A DNA stretch of 64,000 bases from Pseudomonas serbica. GTDB taxonomy: Bacteria > Pseudomonadota > Gammaproteobacteria > Pseudomonadales > Pseudomonadaceae. A model generated the notes under the pieces. The model saw only the letters and a list, made by a program, of their open reading frames with translations, was not told where the DNA came from and ran no database searches. This document shows positions 1-8,817 of the stretch, in pieces. The position numbers and the translations under genes were made by a program. Every line of letters starts with the position of its first letter. Position 1 is the stretch's first letter. The stretch lies in assembly GCF_028823535.1 (NCBI RefSeq), contig NZ_JAQIYM010000009.1:248001-312000 (forward strand). The letters run 5' to 3'.

Positions 1-323
1 CCACCAGGCCCGGTCACATAACCGCCAAAACCCACCACGCAAGCCGGCTGCAAACGACGAATGATCGCCCGCGCCTGCCAGACGGATTTGAGCAACATGA
101 ACGGCGCCTTGAGCAGCGACAGCTTGCCCTTGCCACGCAAACCGCTGGCGTTGATCCGATGCAGTTCGATACCGGCGGCCGGGACCAGCTCGTTCTCGAT
201 GCCACGCGGCGTGCCCAGCCAGTGCACGGTGTAGCCGCGGGCCTGGAATTCTCGGGCACAGGCCAACGCCGGGAACACATGGCCCCCGGTGCCGCCAGCC
301 ATGATCAATACATTAGCGCCCAT
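1..323 (-). CDS. murG: UDP-GlcNAc:undecaprenyl-PP-MurNAc-pentapeptide GlcNAc transferase, N-terminal part (truncated by window)
   Basis: MurG makes lipid II by adding GlcNAc to lipid I on the cytoplasmic face of the inner membrane. About 107 N-terminal residues are visible; the 3' part lies beyond the left edge. The start MGANVLIMAGGTGGH carries the glycine-rich GGTGGH loop (residues 10-15) that marks the donor/acceptor site of MurG, and a second glycine-rich stretch (VVGFGGYVTGPG) closes the visible part. The ATG overlaps the end of ftsW by 11 bases, so translation is probably coupled. It is the last gene seen of the dcw cluster. Identification is firm; only the length is unknown. Confidence 0.96.
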   Translation of the reverse strand, partial: MGANVLIMAGGTGGHVFPALACAREFQARGYTVHWLGTPRGIENELVPAAGIELHRINASGLRGKGKLSLLKAPFMLLKSVWQARAIIRRLQPACVVGFGGYVTGPG

Positions 324-1530
324 GGTTCGGCTCCTCGGCGAAGTCGCTCTCATGGAACTCCATCTCTTCGCTGCCCAGGTGGGTTCGACTCTCCCACTCG
401 ATGCGCAGCAACAAGCCGAGACAGGCGCAGCAGATCACCAACGAACTGCCGCCATAGCTTAGAAACGGTAAAGTCAGGCCCTTGGTCGGCAGCAGGCCGA
501 CGTTCACACCGATGTTGATCAGGAATTGACCGATCCACAGGAACGACAAACCGTAGGCGACATAGGCGGCGAAGAACTGCTTGGCCTTCTCGGCCCACAA
601 GCCGATGTACATGCCGCGAATACAGACGAATACGAACAGGGCCACCGTGCACAACGAGCCCACGGCACCCAGCTCTTCGGCCAGGACCGAGAACACGAAG
701 TCGGTGTGGGCTTCCGGCAGGTAAAACTGTTTCTGCACGCTGTTGCCCAGGCCGACGCCCAGCCATTCACCGCGCCCGAAAGCAATCAACGCCTGGGACA
801 ACTGGTAGCCGGCACCGAACTGGTCGGCCCATGGATCGGCAAAGTTGGTCAGACGCGCCATTCGATACGGCTGCATCTGAATCAGCAACACCACCGCCCC
901 GACCGCCAGCACTACCATCAGGGAAAACCGGAACAGTCCGACCCCTCCAAGGAACAGCATTGCCGCCGCGGCGCCCATCATCACGACGGTGGCACCGAAG
1001 TCCGGCTCCATCAGGAGCAGGCCCGCCATCGGCAGCAGCACGATGAACGGCTTGAAGAAACCCATCCAGCTTTCACGCACTTCTTTCTGGCGACGCACCA
1101 GATAACCGGCGAGGTAGATCACCACGAATACCTTGGCGATCTCGGAAGGCTGTACGTTGAAGAAACTGAAGCCGATCCAGCGCATCGAACCGTTCACCTC
1201 ACGGCCGATCCCCGGAATGATCACCATCACCAGCAAACCGAATGCCCCCAGCAGCATCAACCAGCCCAGGCGTTGCCAGGTGGCGATCGGGATCATCATG
1301 GTGACGATGCAGGCACCCAGGCCCAGCACCACGTAGATCAGGTGGCGAATCATGTAGTACAGGGCGCTGCCCGATTGCACGGCCGCCACTTCGGTCGAGG
1401 CCGAGGCGATCATGATCAGGCCCAGGCCGAGCAACGCCAGGCAACCGGCGAGCATCGGGAAGTCGAGGTCGATACCGCGGCCGGTGATGAGCGGCGATGG
1501 ATAGGGCTTGATGATGCCTTTGAGGCTCAT
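313..1530 (-). CDS. ftsW: SEDS peptidoglycan polymerase FtsW (lipid II polymerase of the divisome)
   Basis: Polytopic SEDS protein that polymerises glycan strands at the septum with its partner FtsI. The 405-residue product has about ten hydrophobic segments and family blocks such as QPSEIAK, MEPDFGAT and the late LPEAHTDF/LAEELG stretch. I chose the ATG giving MSLKGIIKPYP because it sits in an ATGA overlap with the murD stop; the open frame extends 41 codons further upstream, but those overlap murD and look non-coding. The 3' end overlaps murG by 11 bases. Position between murD and murG is the canonical dcw order. RodA is the alternative SEDS protein, but the location favours FtsW. Confidence 0.97.
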   Translation of the reverse strand: MSLKGIIKPYPSPLITGRGIDLDFPMLAGCLALLGLGLIMIASASTEVAAVQSGSALYYMIRHLIYVVLGLGACIVTMMIPIATWQRLGWLMLLGAFGLLVMVIIPGIGREVNGSMRWIGFSFFNVQPSEIAKVFVVIYLAGYLVRRQKEVRESWMGFFKPFIVLLPMAGLLLMEPDFGATVVMMGAAAAMLFLGGVGLFRFSLMVVLAVGAVVLLIQMQPYRMARLTNFADPWADQFGAGYQLSQALIAFGRGEWLGVGLGNSVQKQFYLPEAHTDFVFSVLAEELGAVGSLCTVALFVFVCIRGMYIGLWAEKAKQFFAAYVAYGLSFLWIGQFLINIGVNVGLLPTKGLTLPFLSYGGSSLVICCACLGLLLRIEWESRTHLGSEEMEFHESDFAEEPNHGR

Positions 1531-2873
1531 GCCAGATCCTCCACGGCTTGGACGAACTGGTGACCACGGTCTTCGTAGTTCTTGAACATGTCGAAACTGG
1601 CGCAGGCCGGCGACAGCAGTACCACGTCGCCCGGTTGCGCAGCGGCGCGGCATTGCTCGACGGCTTCGACCAGGGAGCTTGCACGAATCAACGGAACGGC
1701 ATCGCCGATAGCCTGGCCGATCTTGTCGGAGTCACGTCCCATGAGGATCACGGCGCGGCAGTTGGCCGCCACCGGGTCACGCAGGTCCTTGAATTCGGCA
1801 CCCTTGCCGTCGCCACCGGCGATCAGCACGATCTTGCCGTCAATGTCCGCACCCAGGCCTTCGATGGCCGCCAGCGCGGCTCCGACGTTGGTGGCTTTGG
1901 AGTCGTTGTAGTACCCCACGCCATCCAGGTCGCGGACCCACTGGCAACGATGCTCGAGCCCGGCGAAGCTGCGCAGGGCCGAGAGCATGGCGTCGAACGG
2001 CAAGCCGACGGCGTGACCAAGTGCCAATGCCGCCAGGGCGTTGGACTGGTTATGGGCGCCGCGAACTTTCAATTCACGTACCGGCATGAGGTTCTGGAAT
2101 TCGAAGGCCAGGTACTTCTCGCCGCCTTCTTCGCGGATACCAAAGGACTTGAAGTCCGGCTTGGTCAGGCCAAAGGTCCAGCACGGCTGGCCCTCGCCCA
2201 TCAGTGGCCGGCTCAGGGCGTCCTGGCGATTGACCACGAACTGTTTTGCCCCACGGAAGATCCGGTGCTTGGCCAGGTGATAGGCCGGCAGGCCGCTGTA
2301 GCGGTCCATGTGGTCTTCGCTGATGTTGAGCACGGTCGCCACTTCGGCGTTGAGCTGATCGGTGGTTTCCAGCTGGAAACTCGACAGCTCCATCACGTAC
2401 AGCTCGACGTCGTCGCGGAGCAGGTCAAGCGCCGGCGTACCGAGGTTGCCGCCAACAGCGACACGCTTGCCCGCCGCCGCCGCCATCTCGCCGACCAGGG
2501 TGGTCACGGTGCTCTTCGCGTTGGAACCGCTGATGGCCACGATCGGCGCCTTCGCGTTACGCGCGAACAGCTCGATGTCGCCGGACAATTTCACGCCACG
2601 GGCGGCGGCAGCCTGCAGGGCCGGGGTCGCCAGCGCCAGGCCGGGGCTCACGTAGAGCTCGTCGGCACGGCACAGGAACTCGACGTCCAGTTCGCCGCAA
2701 CGCACTTCCACCTGCGGGTAGTCACGCTTGAGCGTGGCCAGTTCCGGCGGATTTTCCCGCGTATCGGCCACCGCAAAGGCCACGCCCCGGTTCGCCAGGA
2801 AGCGAACCAGGGACATGCCGCTCTTGCCGAGGCCGACAACGATGCGGAAGTGGTCAGACGCGATCAGGGACAC
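1527..2873 (-). CDS. murD: UDP-N-acetylmuramoylalanine--D-glutamate ligase
   Basis: MurD is a cytoplasmic ATP-dependent ligase adding D-Glu to UDP-MurNAc-L-Ala. The 448-residue product has the N-terminal nucleotide-sugar fold (GLGKSGMS, about residues 14-21) and the Mur ligase P-loop as GSNAKST (residues 116-122), where most Mur ligases have GxNGK; I recall this Asn-Ala form from other pseudomonads. The C-terminal Mur domain follows with IAGGDGKG. The start codon is GTG, seven bases after the mraY stop, and the stop overlaps ftsW as ATGA. Length is normal for the family (about 440-450). Confidence 0.97.
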   Translation of the reverse strand: MSLIASDHFRIVVGLGKSGMSLVRFLANRGVAFAVADTRENPPELATLKRDYPQVEVRCGELDVEFLCRADELYVSPGLALATPALQAAAARGVKLSGDIELFARNAKAPIVAISGSNAKSTVTTLVGEMAAAAGKRVAVGGNLGTPALDLLRDDVELYVMELSSFQLETTDQLNAEVATVLNISEDHMDRYSGLPAYHLAKHRIFRGAKQFVVNRQDALSRPLMGEGQPCWTFGLTKPDFKSFGIREEGGEKYLAFEFQNLMPVRELKVRGAHNQSNALAALALGHAVGLPFDAMLSALRSFAGLEHRCQWVRDLDGVGYYNDSKATNVGAALAAIEGLGADIDGKIVLIAGGDGKGAEFKDLRDPVAANCRAVILMGRDSDKIGQAIGDAVPLIRASSLVEAVEQCRAAAQPGDVVLLSPACASFDMFKNYEDRGHQFVQAVEDLA

Positions 2874-2879
2874 GAGTTT

Positions 2880-3962
2880 CTACCTCAGTTTCAGGGTGGC
2901 AAGGCCGATCAGCACGAGAATCACGGTGATGATCCAGAAGCGGACAATCACGCGTGGCTCGGGCCAGCCCTTGAGTTCAAAGTGGTGGTGAATCGGTGCC
3001 ATGCGGAACACACGGCGACCGGTCAGCTTAAAGGACGCAACCTGAATGACGACAGACAGTGTTTCCATCACGAACACGCCGCCCATGATGAACAGGACGA
3101 TTTCCTGACGGACGATCACCGCGATGGTGCCCAGGGCCGCGCCCAGCGCCAGCGCGCCGACGTCACCCATGAAGACTTGCGCCGGGTAGGTGTTGAACCA
3201 GAGGAAGCCCAGGCCCGCACCGATCAGCGCGCCGCAGAACACGATCAGCTCACCCGCGCCCGGTACATAGGGGATCAGCAGGTATTCGGCGAATTTCACG
3301 TTACCCGACAGGTAGCAGAAGATCCCCAGGCCACCACCGACCATCACGGTTGGCATGATCGCCAGGCCGTCGAGGCCATCGGTCAGGTTGACCGCGTTGC
3401 TCGAACCGACGATCACGAAGTACGTCAGGACGATGAAGCCCGCGCCCAGCGGGATGCTGTAGTCCTTGAGCATCGGCAGGATCAGGGTGGTTTCCACCGG
3501 GGTCGCGGCGGTCATATAAAGGAAGATCGCCGCGCCGAGGCCGAACACCGACTGCCAGAAGTACTTCCAGCGGCTCGGCAAGCCACGGGAGTTCTTCTCG
3601 ATCACCTTGCGGTAATCGTCGACCCAGCCGATGGCGCCGAACAACAGGGTCACCAACAGGACGACCCAGACATAGCGGTTGGTCAGGTCAGCCCACAGCA
3701 GGGTGCTGACGCCGATCGACGACAGAATCAGCGCGCCACCCATCGTCGGGGTGCCGGACTTGGACAGGTGCGATTGCGGGCCATCATTGCGAACGGACTG
3801 GCCGATCTGACGGTTCTGCAGGGTGCGGATCATCCACGGGCCATAGCACAGCGACAAGACCAGCGCGGTCAGCACACCGAGGATCCCGCGCAGGGTCAGG
3901 TACTGGAAGACCGCGAAGCCTTTGTAGAACTGTTGCAGATACTCCGCTAGCAGCAGCAGCAT
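2880..3962 (-). CDS. mraY: phospho-N-acetylmuramoyl-pentapeptide transferase
   Basis: MraY is an integral membrane enzyme transferring phospho-MurNAc-pentapeptide to undecaprenyl phosphate, forming lipid I. The 360-residue product is hydrophobic with about ten membrane segments and contains the family motifs NLTDGLDGL and, near the C-terminus, the triple-histidine MAPIHHHFEL. I chose the start MLLLLAEYLQQF because its ATG overlaps the murF stop by one base (TAATG); the frame stays open nine more codons, within murF. It lies between murF and murD, the standard order. E. coli MraY is also 360 residues. Confidence 0.97.
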   Translation of the reverse strand: MLLLLAEYLQQFYKGFAVFQYLTLRGILGVLTALVLSLCYGPWMIRTLQNRQIGQSVRNDGPQSHLSKSGTPTMGGALILSSIGVSTLLWADLTNRYVWVVLLVTLLFGAIGWVDDYRKVIEKNSRGLPSRWKYFWQSVFGLGAAIFLYMTAATPVETTLILPMLKDYSIPLGAGFIVLTYFVIVGSSNAVNLTDGLDGLAIMPTVMVGGGLGIFCYLSGNVKFAEYLLIPYVPGAGELIVFCGALIGAGLGFLWFNTYPAQVFMGDVGALALGAALGTIAVIVRQEIVLFIMGGVFVMETLSVVIQVASFKLTGRRVFRMAPIHHHFELKGWPEPRVIVRFWIITVILVLIGLATLKLR

Positions 3963-5329
3963 TAATGTTTCTCCAGGCTGGTCCCGCACAAGGCGGCAAC
4001 GATGTTTTCCATCGCGGCGCTGCGCGAGCCCTTGATCAAAATGGTGGTGTTTGTGTCTTGCTCGGCCCCCAGGGCCTTGATCAGCTCAGCCTGCGTGCTG
4101 AAGTGAAAGCCTTGTGGACCGAAGGCATTGACGGCGTGAACCATCATCGGCCCGACGGCGTACAGCGCAGAAACCTTGCCGCGGGCGTATTCGCCCACGT
4201 CGTGGTGCCCCTGCTGCGCCCAGTCGCCCAACTCGCCGATATCCCCGAGCACCAGAACGGTGCGACCGGAAAAGCCGGCCAGTATATCAATGGCGGCGCA
4301 CATGGAGGTGGGGTTCGCGTTGTAAGTGTCATCGATCACGCGCATGCCATTGCTGGCCAGTTGCGCAACAGTACGACCCTTGACCGGTTGCACCGCGCCG
4401 AGGCCGGTGGCGATGCCGAACAGCGACACCCCCAGGGCATGGGCGCCAGCCGCAGCAGCCATGGCATTGGCGACGTTATGGGTGCCGAGCAAGTTCAGTT
4501 GAACGCGCTCCTCACCTTCAGGACTGTGCAGGTTGAACGCCGGGCAACCACGGGCATCGGTGGACAGGTCGCTGGCGTAGAAATCGGCACTGACATTGCT
4601 CAGGGCGAAGGTCAGCACCTTGCGCTCGCCAGCGCGGGTCTTCCAGATGTCGAACGCCTTGTCGTCGAGATTGAGCACGGCGACGCCATTGGCATCCAGC
4701 CCGTCAATGATTTCGCCCTTGGCCTCGACGATTTTTTCCGGCCCGCCGAACTCGCCGACATGGGCGGTTCCGGCATTGTTGAGAATGGCCACATGGGGCT
4801 TGGTGAGGCCCACGGTGTAGGCGATTTCACCCAGGCGCGAAGCGCCGAGCTCAATCACGGCGGCGGTGTGTTCCGGTGCCAGCTCGAGCAGGGTCAACGG
4901 CGCGCCGAGGTCGTTGTTCAGATTGCCGCGGGTGGCCAGCACCGGACCGCGGGTGCGCAGGATGCTAGCGAGCATCTCCTTGACCGTGGTCTTGCCGCTG
5001 GAACCGGTGATGGCGGCGACGGGCTGGGTGAACGCCGCGCGATTGAGCGCCCCCAGTTGCCCCAAGGCATGACGGGTATCGGCGACCAGCAATTGCGGCA
5101 GCGTGCTGTCGGGAACTTCGCGCTCGACCAACGCCGCCACGGCACCTTTGGCCGCGACTTCATTGAGGTAGTCATGACCATCGAAACGCGGACCGACCAG
5201 GGCAATGAACAGCTGGCCCGGCTTGATGGCGCGACTGTCGATGCTGACGCCGTCGAAGCTCGCATCTGCAGCGATCAAGCGCGCATTCAGCGCGCCGGTC
5301 AGTTCGCTTAGCTTCAAGGCTTTAAGCAT
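3962..5329 (-). CDS. murF: UDP-N-acetylmuramoyl-tripeptide--D-alanyl-D-alanine ligase
   Basis: MurF adds the D-Ala-D-Ala dipeptide, completing the UDP-MurNAc-pentapeptide in the cytoplasm. The 455-residue product has an N-terminal Mur ligase catalytic domain, the ATP loop GSSGKTT (residues 109-115), a central region with ELGASRLGEI, and a C-terminal domain with DDTYNANPTSM and VLGDIGELG. The ATG at the 5' end lies inside murE (8-base overlap) and its stop overlaps the mraY start by one base. It is bracketed by murE and mraY as in other gammaproteobacteria. No oddities seen. Confidence 0.97.
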   Translation of the reverse strand: MLKALKLSELTGALNARLIAADASFDGVSIDSRAIKPGQLFIALVGPRFDGHDYLNEVAAKGAVAALVEREVPDSTLPQLLVADTRHALGQLGALNRAAFTQPVAAITGSSGKTTVKEMLASILRTRGPVLATRGNLNNDLGAPLTLLELAPEHTAAVIELGASRLGEIAYTVGLTKPHVAILNNAGTAHVGEFGGPEKIVEAKGEIIDGLDANGVAVLNLDDKAFDIWKTRAGERKVLTFALSNVSADFYASDLSTDARGCPAFNLHSPEGEERVQLNLLGTHNVANAMAAAAGAHALGVSLFGIATGLGAVQPVKGRTVAQLASNGMRVIDDTYNANPTSMCAAIDILAGFSGRTVLVLGDIGELGDWAQQGHHDVGEYARGKVSALYAVGPMMVHAVNAFGPQGFHFSTQAELIKALGAEQDTNTTILIKGSRSAAMENIVAALCGTSLEKH

Positions 5330-6785
5330 GGGCCACCTCCCACGCGGTCAAGGCATGATCGGCCTCGACCAGATCGGAAAAGGCATGGCGCTCGCCGTTG
5401 ATTTCCTGATAGTCCTCATGACCCTTACCGGCCAGGACGATCACGTCATCCGCCGACGCACCCGCGATCAACTGGGCAATCGCCTGGCCACGGCCGGCAA
5501 CGAAAGTCACTTTATCCACAGCGGTGAAACCGGCACGGATGTCATCGAAAATCACTGATGGGTCTTCGGTACGCGGGTTGTCGTCGGTGACCAGCACGCC
5601 ATCAGCCAGACGCTCGACCACTTCGGCCATCAGCGGACGCTTGCCGCGATCGCGATCGCCGCCACAGCCAAACAGGCATAGCAGCCGGCCTTTGACGTGG
5701 GGGCGCAGGGCCGTCAGGACTTTTTCCAGGGCGTCCGGGGTGTGGGCGTAATCGACCACCACCAATGGCTGGGTACCACCGCCCAGGCGCTGCATGCGTC
5801 CGGCCGGGCCTTCGAGTTTGGGCAGTACCTTGAGAATTTCGTCGAGGGCGTAATCCAGGCCGAGCAAGGCGCCCACCGCCGCCAATACGTTGCTCAAGTT
5901 GAAACGACCCAGCAAGGTGCTGCGCAGGTGGTGTTCACCCTGCGGCGTGACCAAGGTGGCGCGCACGCCTTCGTCGTCGAACTGCGCTTCGCGGCAATAG
6001 AGGTAAGCACTGCTGTCGAGCAGGCTGTAGGTAATCAGCCGCGATTCACGCTTGTCGGCGGCCAGTTGCCGGCCGAACTCGTCGTCGAGGTTGACCACCC
6101 GGCATTTCAGTTCGTTCCAGGCGAACAGCCTGGCCTTGGCTTCGCCGTAGGCCTGCATGGTGCCGTGGTAGTCCAGGTGGTCACGGGACAGATTGGTCAT
6201 CACGGCCACATCGAATGCCAGCGCGGTGACCCGGCCCTGGTCCAGGCCATGGGACGAAACTTCCATGGCAACCGCCTTGGCACCGGCCTTTTTCAGGTCG
6301 CCCAAGGTCGCTTGCACCGCAATCGGGTTTGGCGTGGTGTGCAGGCCGCTTTCGAGCGCGCCATAAAAGCCGCAGCCGAGGGTACCGACAATGCCGCAGT
6401 GCTGACCGAGCAGATCCAGCGCCTGGGCCACCAATTGGGTCACGCTGGTCTTGCCGTTGGTACCGGTCACGCCCACCAGTTTCAGGTGATGGCTCGGCTC
6501 GCCGTAAAAACGCCCGGCGATTTCCGACAGCTGCGCCGCCAGGCCCTTGACCGGAATCAGCGGCACGTCAGTGATCGGCAGCACAGTGGCGCCTTCCACT
6601 TCATACGCCACGGCTGCGGCGCCACGCGCAAGCGCATCGGCAATGTGCGCACGGCCATCGAATTTGCCGCCCGGCACCGCGAGGAACAAATCGCCCGCGC
6701 GTACGTTGCGACTGTCCAGTGCCAATTCACGGATCAACAGATCGTGGCCGGCGTGGGGGAAAATCTTGTTCAGGCTCAGAGACAT
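5322..6785 (-). CDS. murE: UDP-N-acetylmuramoyl-L-alanyl-D-glutamate--2,6-diaminopimelate ligase
   Basis: MurE adds the third stem-peptide residue. The 487-residue protein carries the N-terminal UDP-sugar domain, the ATP loop GTNGKTS (residues 108-114), the loop TTPNPIA, and the motif DNPR within VTDDNPRTEDP. In characterised MurE enzymes DNPR specifies meso-diaminopimelate rather than lysine, which fits a Gram-negative wall. Its ATG overlaps the ftsI stop by one base and its stop overlaps murF by eight bases. Length fits the family (E. coli 495). Confidence 0.97.
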   Translation of the reverse strand: MSLSLNKIFPHAGHDLLIRELALDSRNVRAGDLFLAVPGGKFDGRAHIADALARGAAAVAYEVEGATVLPITDVPLIPVKGLAAQLSEIAGRFYGEPSHHLKLVGVTGTNGKTSVTQLVAQALDLLGQHCGIVGTLGCGFYGALESGLHTTPNPIAVQATLGDLKKAGAKAVAMEVSSHGLDQGRVTALAFDVAVMTNLSRDHLDYHGTMQAYGEAKARLFAWNELKCRVVNLDDEFGRQLAADKRESRLITYSLLDSSAYLYCREAQFDDEGVRATLVTPQGEHHLRSTLLGRFNLSNVLAAVGALLGLDYALDEILKVLPKLEGPAGRMQRLGGGTQPLVVVDYAHTPDALEKVLTALRPHVKGRLLCLFGCGGDRDRGKRPLMAEVVERLADGVLVTDDNPRTEDPSVIFDDIRAGFTAVDKVTFVAGRGQAIAQLIAGASADDVIVLAGKGHEDYQEINGERHAFSDLVEADHALTAWEVAHA

Positions 6786-8527
6786 CAGCCGCGCCCTCCA
6801 TTGGCTTTCAGTGGAACGACCGGCGCTGCGTTCGCTTGTTGGGTAGGTGGCAGGTTGTCCGGGGTGACGTTCATCAGGCGCAGAGTGCCGGACATCACGC
6901 GGCTGAACACCGGTGCAGATACCAGGCCGCCGAAGTAACCGGCCTTGGTCGGCTCGTCGATGACGACCACGATGGCGTAACGCGGATCGCTCATCGGGCC
7001 GAAACCGGCGAACAGAGAGCGGTAGGAGTTCTCGGCATAACCTTTGGTGCCGACCGAAGTCTTACGTGCAGTACCGGACTTGCCGCCCACGTGATAGGCC
7101 GGCACCTGCGCGCGGAACACGCCGCGCGGGGCCTCGATCACTTGCTGCAGCATGCCCTGCATGGTTTTCGCAACAGCTTCCGGCAGCACCTGGGTGGTCT
7201 GTGGCGCCTTGTCGGTTTTGATCAGTGTCAGGGGCGCAAGGCGACCGTTGTTGGCCAGGGCCGAGAAGGCGTGCACCAACTGGATCGCCGTCACCGAAAC
7301 ACCGTAGCCGTAGGACAGGGTTGCGGTTTCAGCCTTGCGCCATTCGCGGTAGTTCGGCAGGTTGCCGACACGTTCGCCCGGGAAGCCGAGGCCGGTATCC
7401 TGGCCGAGACCCACTTTCTGGGCGAGACGGAAAATCGTCTCGCCACCGATATCGAACGCGATCTTGCTCATGCCGACGTTACTGGAATTGATCAGGATCC
7501 CGGCCAGGTCAAGCACCGGACCTTCGCTCTTGGAGACGTCCTTGATGGTGTACTTGCCGATCTGCAGGGAGCCCGGGTACACCTCGACGGTGTCGCTCGG
7601 CTTCCAGCGTCCGGTTTCGATGGCGGCGCTCATCGAGATCGCCTTCATGGTCGAACCCGGTTCGAACACGTCGATCATCGCGCGGTTACGCATCATCGCC
7701 GGTTGCAGGTTGCGGCGGTTGTTCGGGTTGTAGGTCGGCTGGTTGACCATGGCGAGGATTTCGCCGGTCTTCACGTCCATGATCACCAGGCTGCCGGCCT
7801 TGGCGCCGTTCTCGATGATCGCGTTGCGCAATTCGCGGTTGGCGAGGTATTGCAGGCGCAGGTCAATGGACAACGCCAAGGGCTTTCCGGCCTTGGCGTT
7901 TTTGGTGACCTGGACATCCTTGATCAACCGGCCGCGCCGGTCCTTGATCACTTGCCGTTTGCCGGGGACCCCGGCCAGCCATTCATCGTAGGCGAGCTCG
8001 ACCCCTTCTCGACCATGGTCGTCGATGTCGGTAAAGCCGACCATATGGGCGGTGACCTCACCGGCCGGGTAGAAACGGCGGAACTCTTCGATGCCGTAGA
8101 CACCCGGCACTTTCAGGTCGAGTACGGCCTGGCCCTGCTCAGGCGTCAGCCCGCGCACCAGATAAATGAATTCCTTGTTGGCTTGTGCTTCAAGGCGCTC
8201 GGCCAGTGCCTTGGAGTCCTGCCCCAGCGCGGCAGCGAGTGCTGGCCACTTCTCTTTGGCCAGTTGCATTTCCTTGGCATTGGCCCACAGGGTGGTGACC
8301 GGGGTACTGACCGCCAGAGGCTCACCATTACGGTCTGTGATCAGGCCGCGGTGGGCCGGAATCGGAATATGTCGAACACTGCGCGCGTCGCCCTGACCTT
8401 TAAGGAAGGCACGATCGACCACTTGCAGGTCAATGATGCGCCAGGCAATCGCTGCCACCATGACGCCGAGCAGACCCAGCACCAGGCGGAAGCGCCATGG
8501 AAACAGTGCGCCTTCGAGTTTCATCAT
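6785..8527 (-). CDS. ftsI: penicillin-binding protein 3, septal peptidoglycan D,D-transpeptidase
   Basis: FtsI (PBP3) crosslinks septal peptidoglycan and works with FtsW; it is a beta-lactam target. The 580-residue product has a short cytoplasmic N-terminus, one membrane segment (about residues 13-30), a pedestal domain beginning near RHIPIPAHRG, and the transpeptidase triad motifs SxxK (STMK, 292-295), SSN (348-350) and KSGT (483-486). The first ATG overlaps the ftsL stop as ATGA; the next codon is also ATG, so a start one residue later is possible. Pseudomonads sometimes carry a second copy (PBP3x), but placement in dcw identifies the main septal enzyme. Confidence 0.97.
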   Translation of the reverse strand: MMKLEGALFPWRFRLVLGLLGVMVAAIAWRIIDLQVVDRAFLKGQGDARSVRHIPIPAHRGLITDRNGEPLAVSTPVTTLWANAKEMQLAKEKWPALAAALGQDSKALAERLEAQANKEFIYLVRGLTPEQGQAVLDLKVPGVYGIEEFRRFYPAGEVTAHMVGFTDIDDHGREGVELAYDEWLAGVPGKRQVIKDRRGRLIKDVQVTKNAKAGKPLALSIDLRLQYLANRELRNAIIENGAKAGSLVIMDVKTGEILAMVNQPTYNPNNRRNLQPAMMRNRAMIDVFEPGSTMKAISMSAAIETGRWKPSDTVEVYPGSLQIGKYTIKDVSKSEGPVLDLAGILINSSNVGMSKIAFDIGGETIFRLAQKVGLGQDTGLGFPGERVGNLPNYREWRKAETATLSYGYGVSVTAIQLVHAFSALANNGRLAPLTLIKTDKAPQTTQVLPEAVAKTMQGMLQQVIEAPRGVFRAQVPAYHVGGKSGTARKTSVGTKGYAENSYRSLFAGFGPMSDPRYAIVVVIDEPTKAGYFGGLVSAPVFSRVMSGTLRLMNVTPDNLPPTQQANAAPVVPLKANGGRG

Positions 8528-8817
8528 GGCGCCACCATCTGCACTTCGGCGGCGCCGGGAATGCGCATCTTCAGTTGTTCGGTGGCCAGCACTTCGATAC
8601 GGCTATGGGCGGTCCAGGTGCTTTGTTCAAGAATCAAGCGACCCCATTCGGCCTGCGCCTTGTCGCGCACGCTCAACTCGCCGTAGAGCGTGTTCAGCAA
8701 CTGGCGGTTCCAGTGGGCGCTGTAGGACACGCCAATGGCTGACACGAGCACGCCAACGTACAACAACAGCATGAAAAAGCTTCCGCCGGGCAGTGGCTTG
8801 GCAAAAAGCTTGCTCAC
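8524..8817 (-). CDS. ftsL: cell division protein FtsL
   Basis: Small bitopic membrane protein of the FtsQLB complex that helps activate FtsWI. The 97-residue product has a single hydrophobic segment at about residues 14-32 followed by a periplasmic helical stretch likely to form a coiled coil with FtsB. Sequence similarity in this family is weak, so the assignment rests on size, topology and position between rsmH and ftsI. The start overlaps the rsmH stop by four bases, and the stop overlaps the ftsI ATG by three bases (ATGA). Confidence 0.93.
   Translation of the reverse strand: MSKLFAKPLPGGSFFMLLLYVGVLVSAIGVSYSAHWNRQLLNTLYGELSVRDKAQAEWGRLILEQSTWTAHSRIEVLATEQLKMRIPGAAEVQMVAP

Noticed and set aside
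1548..3950. 800-codon open frame on the plus strand across murD and mraY
   Set aside because: Antisense shadow of GC-rich overlapping dcw genes; composition His/Gln/Arg-rich without any family resemblance.
6719..8686. 655-codon plus-strand frame across ftsI
   Set aside because: Mirror frame of ftsI and ftsL; no start context and low-complexity composition.
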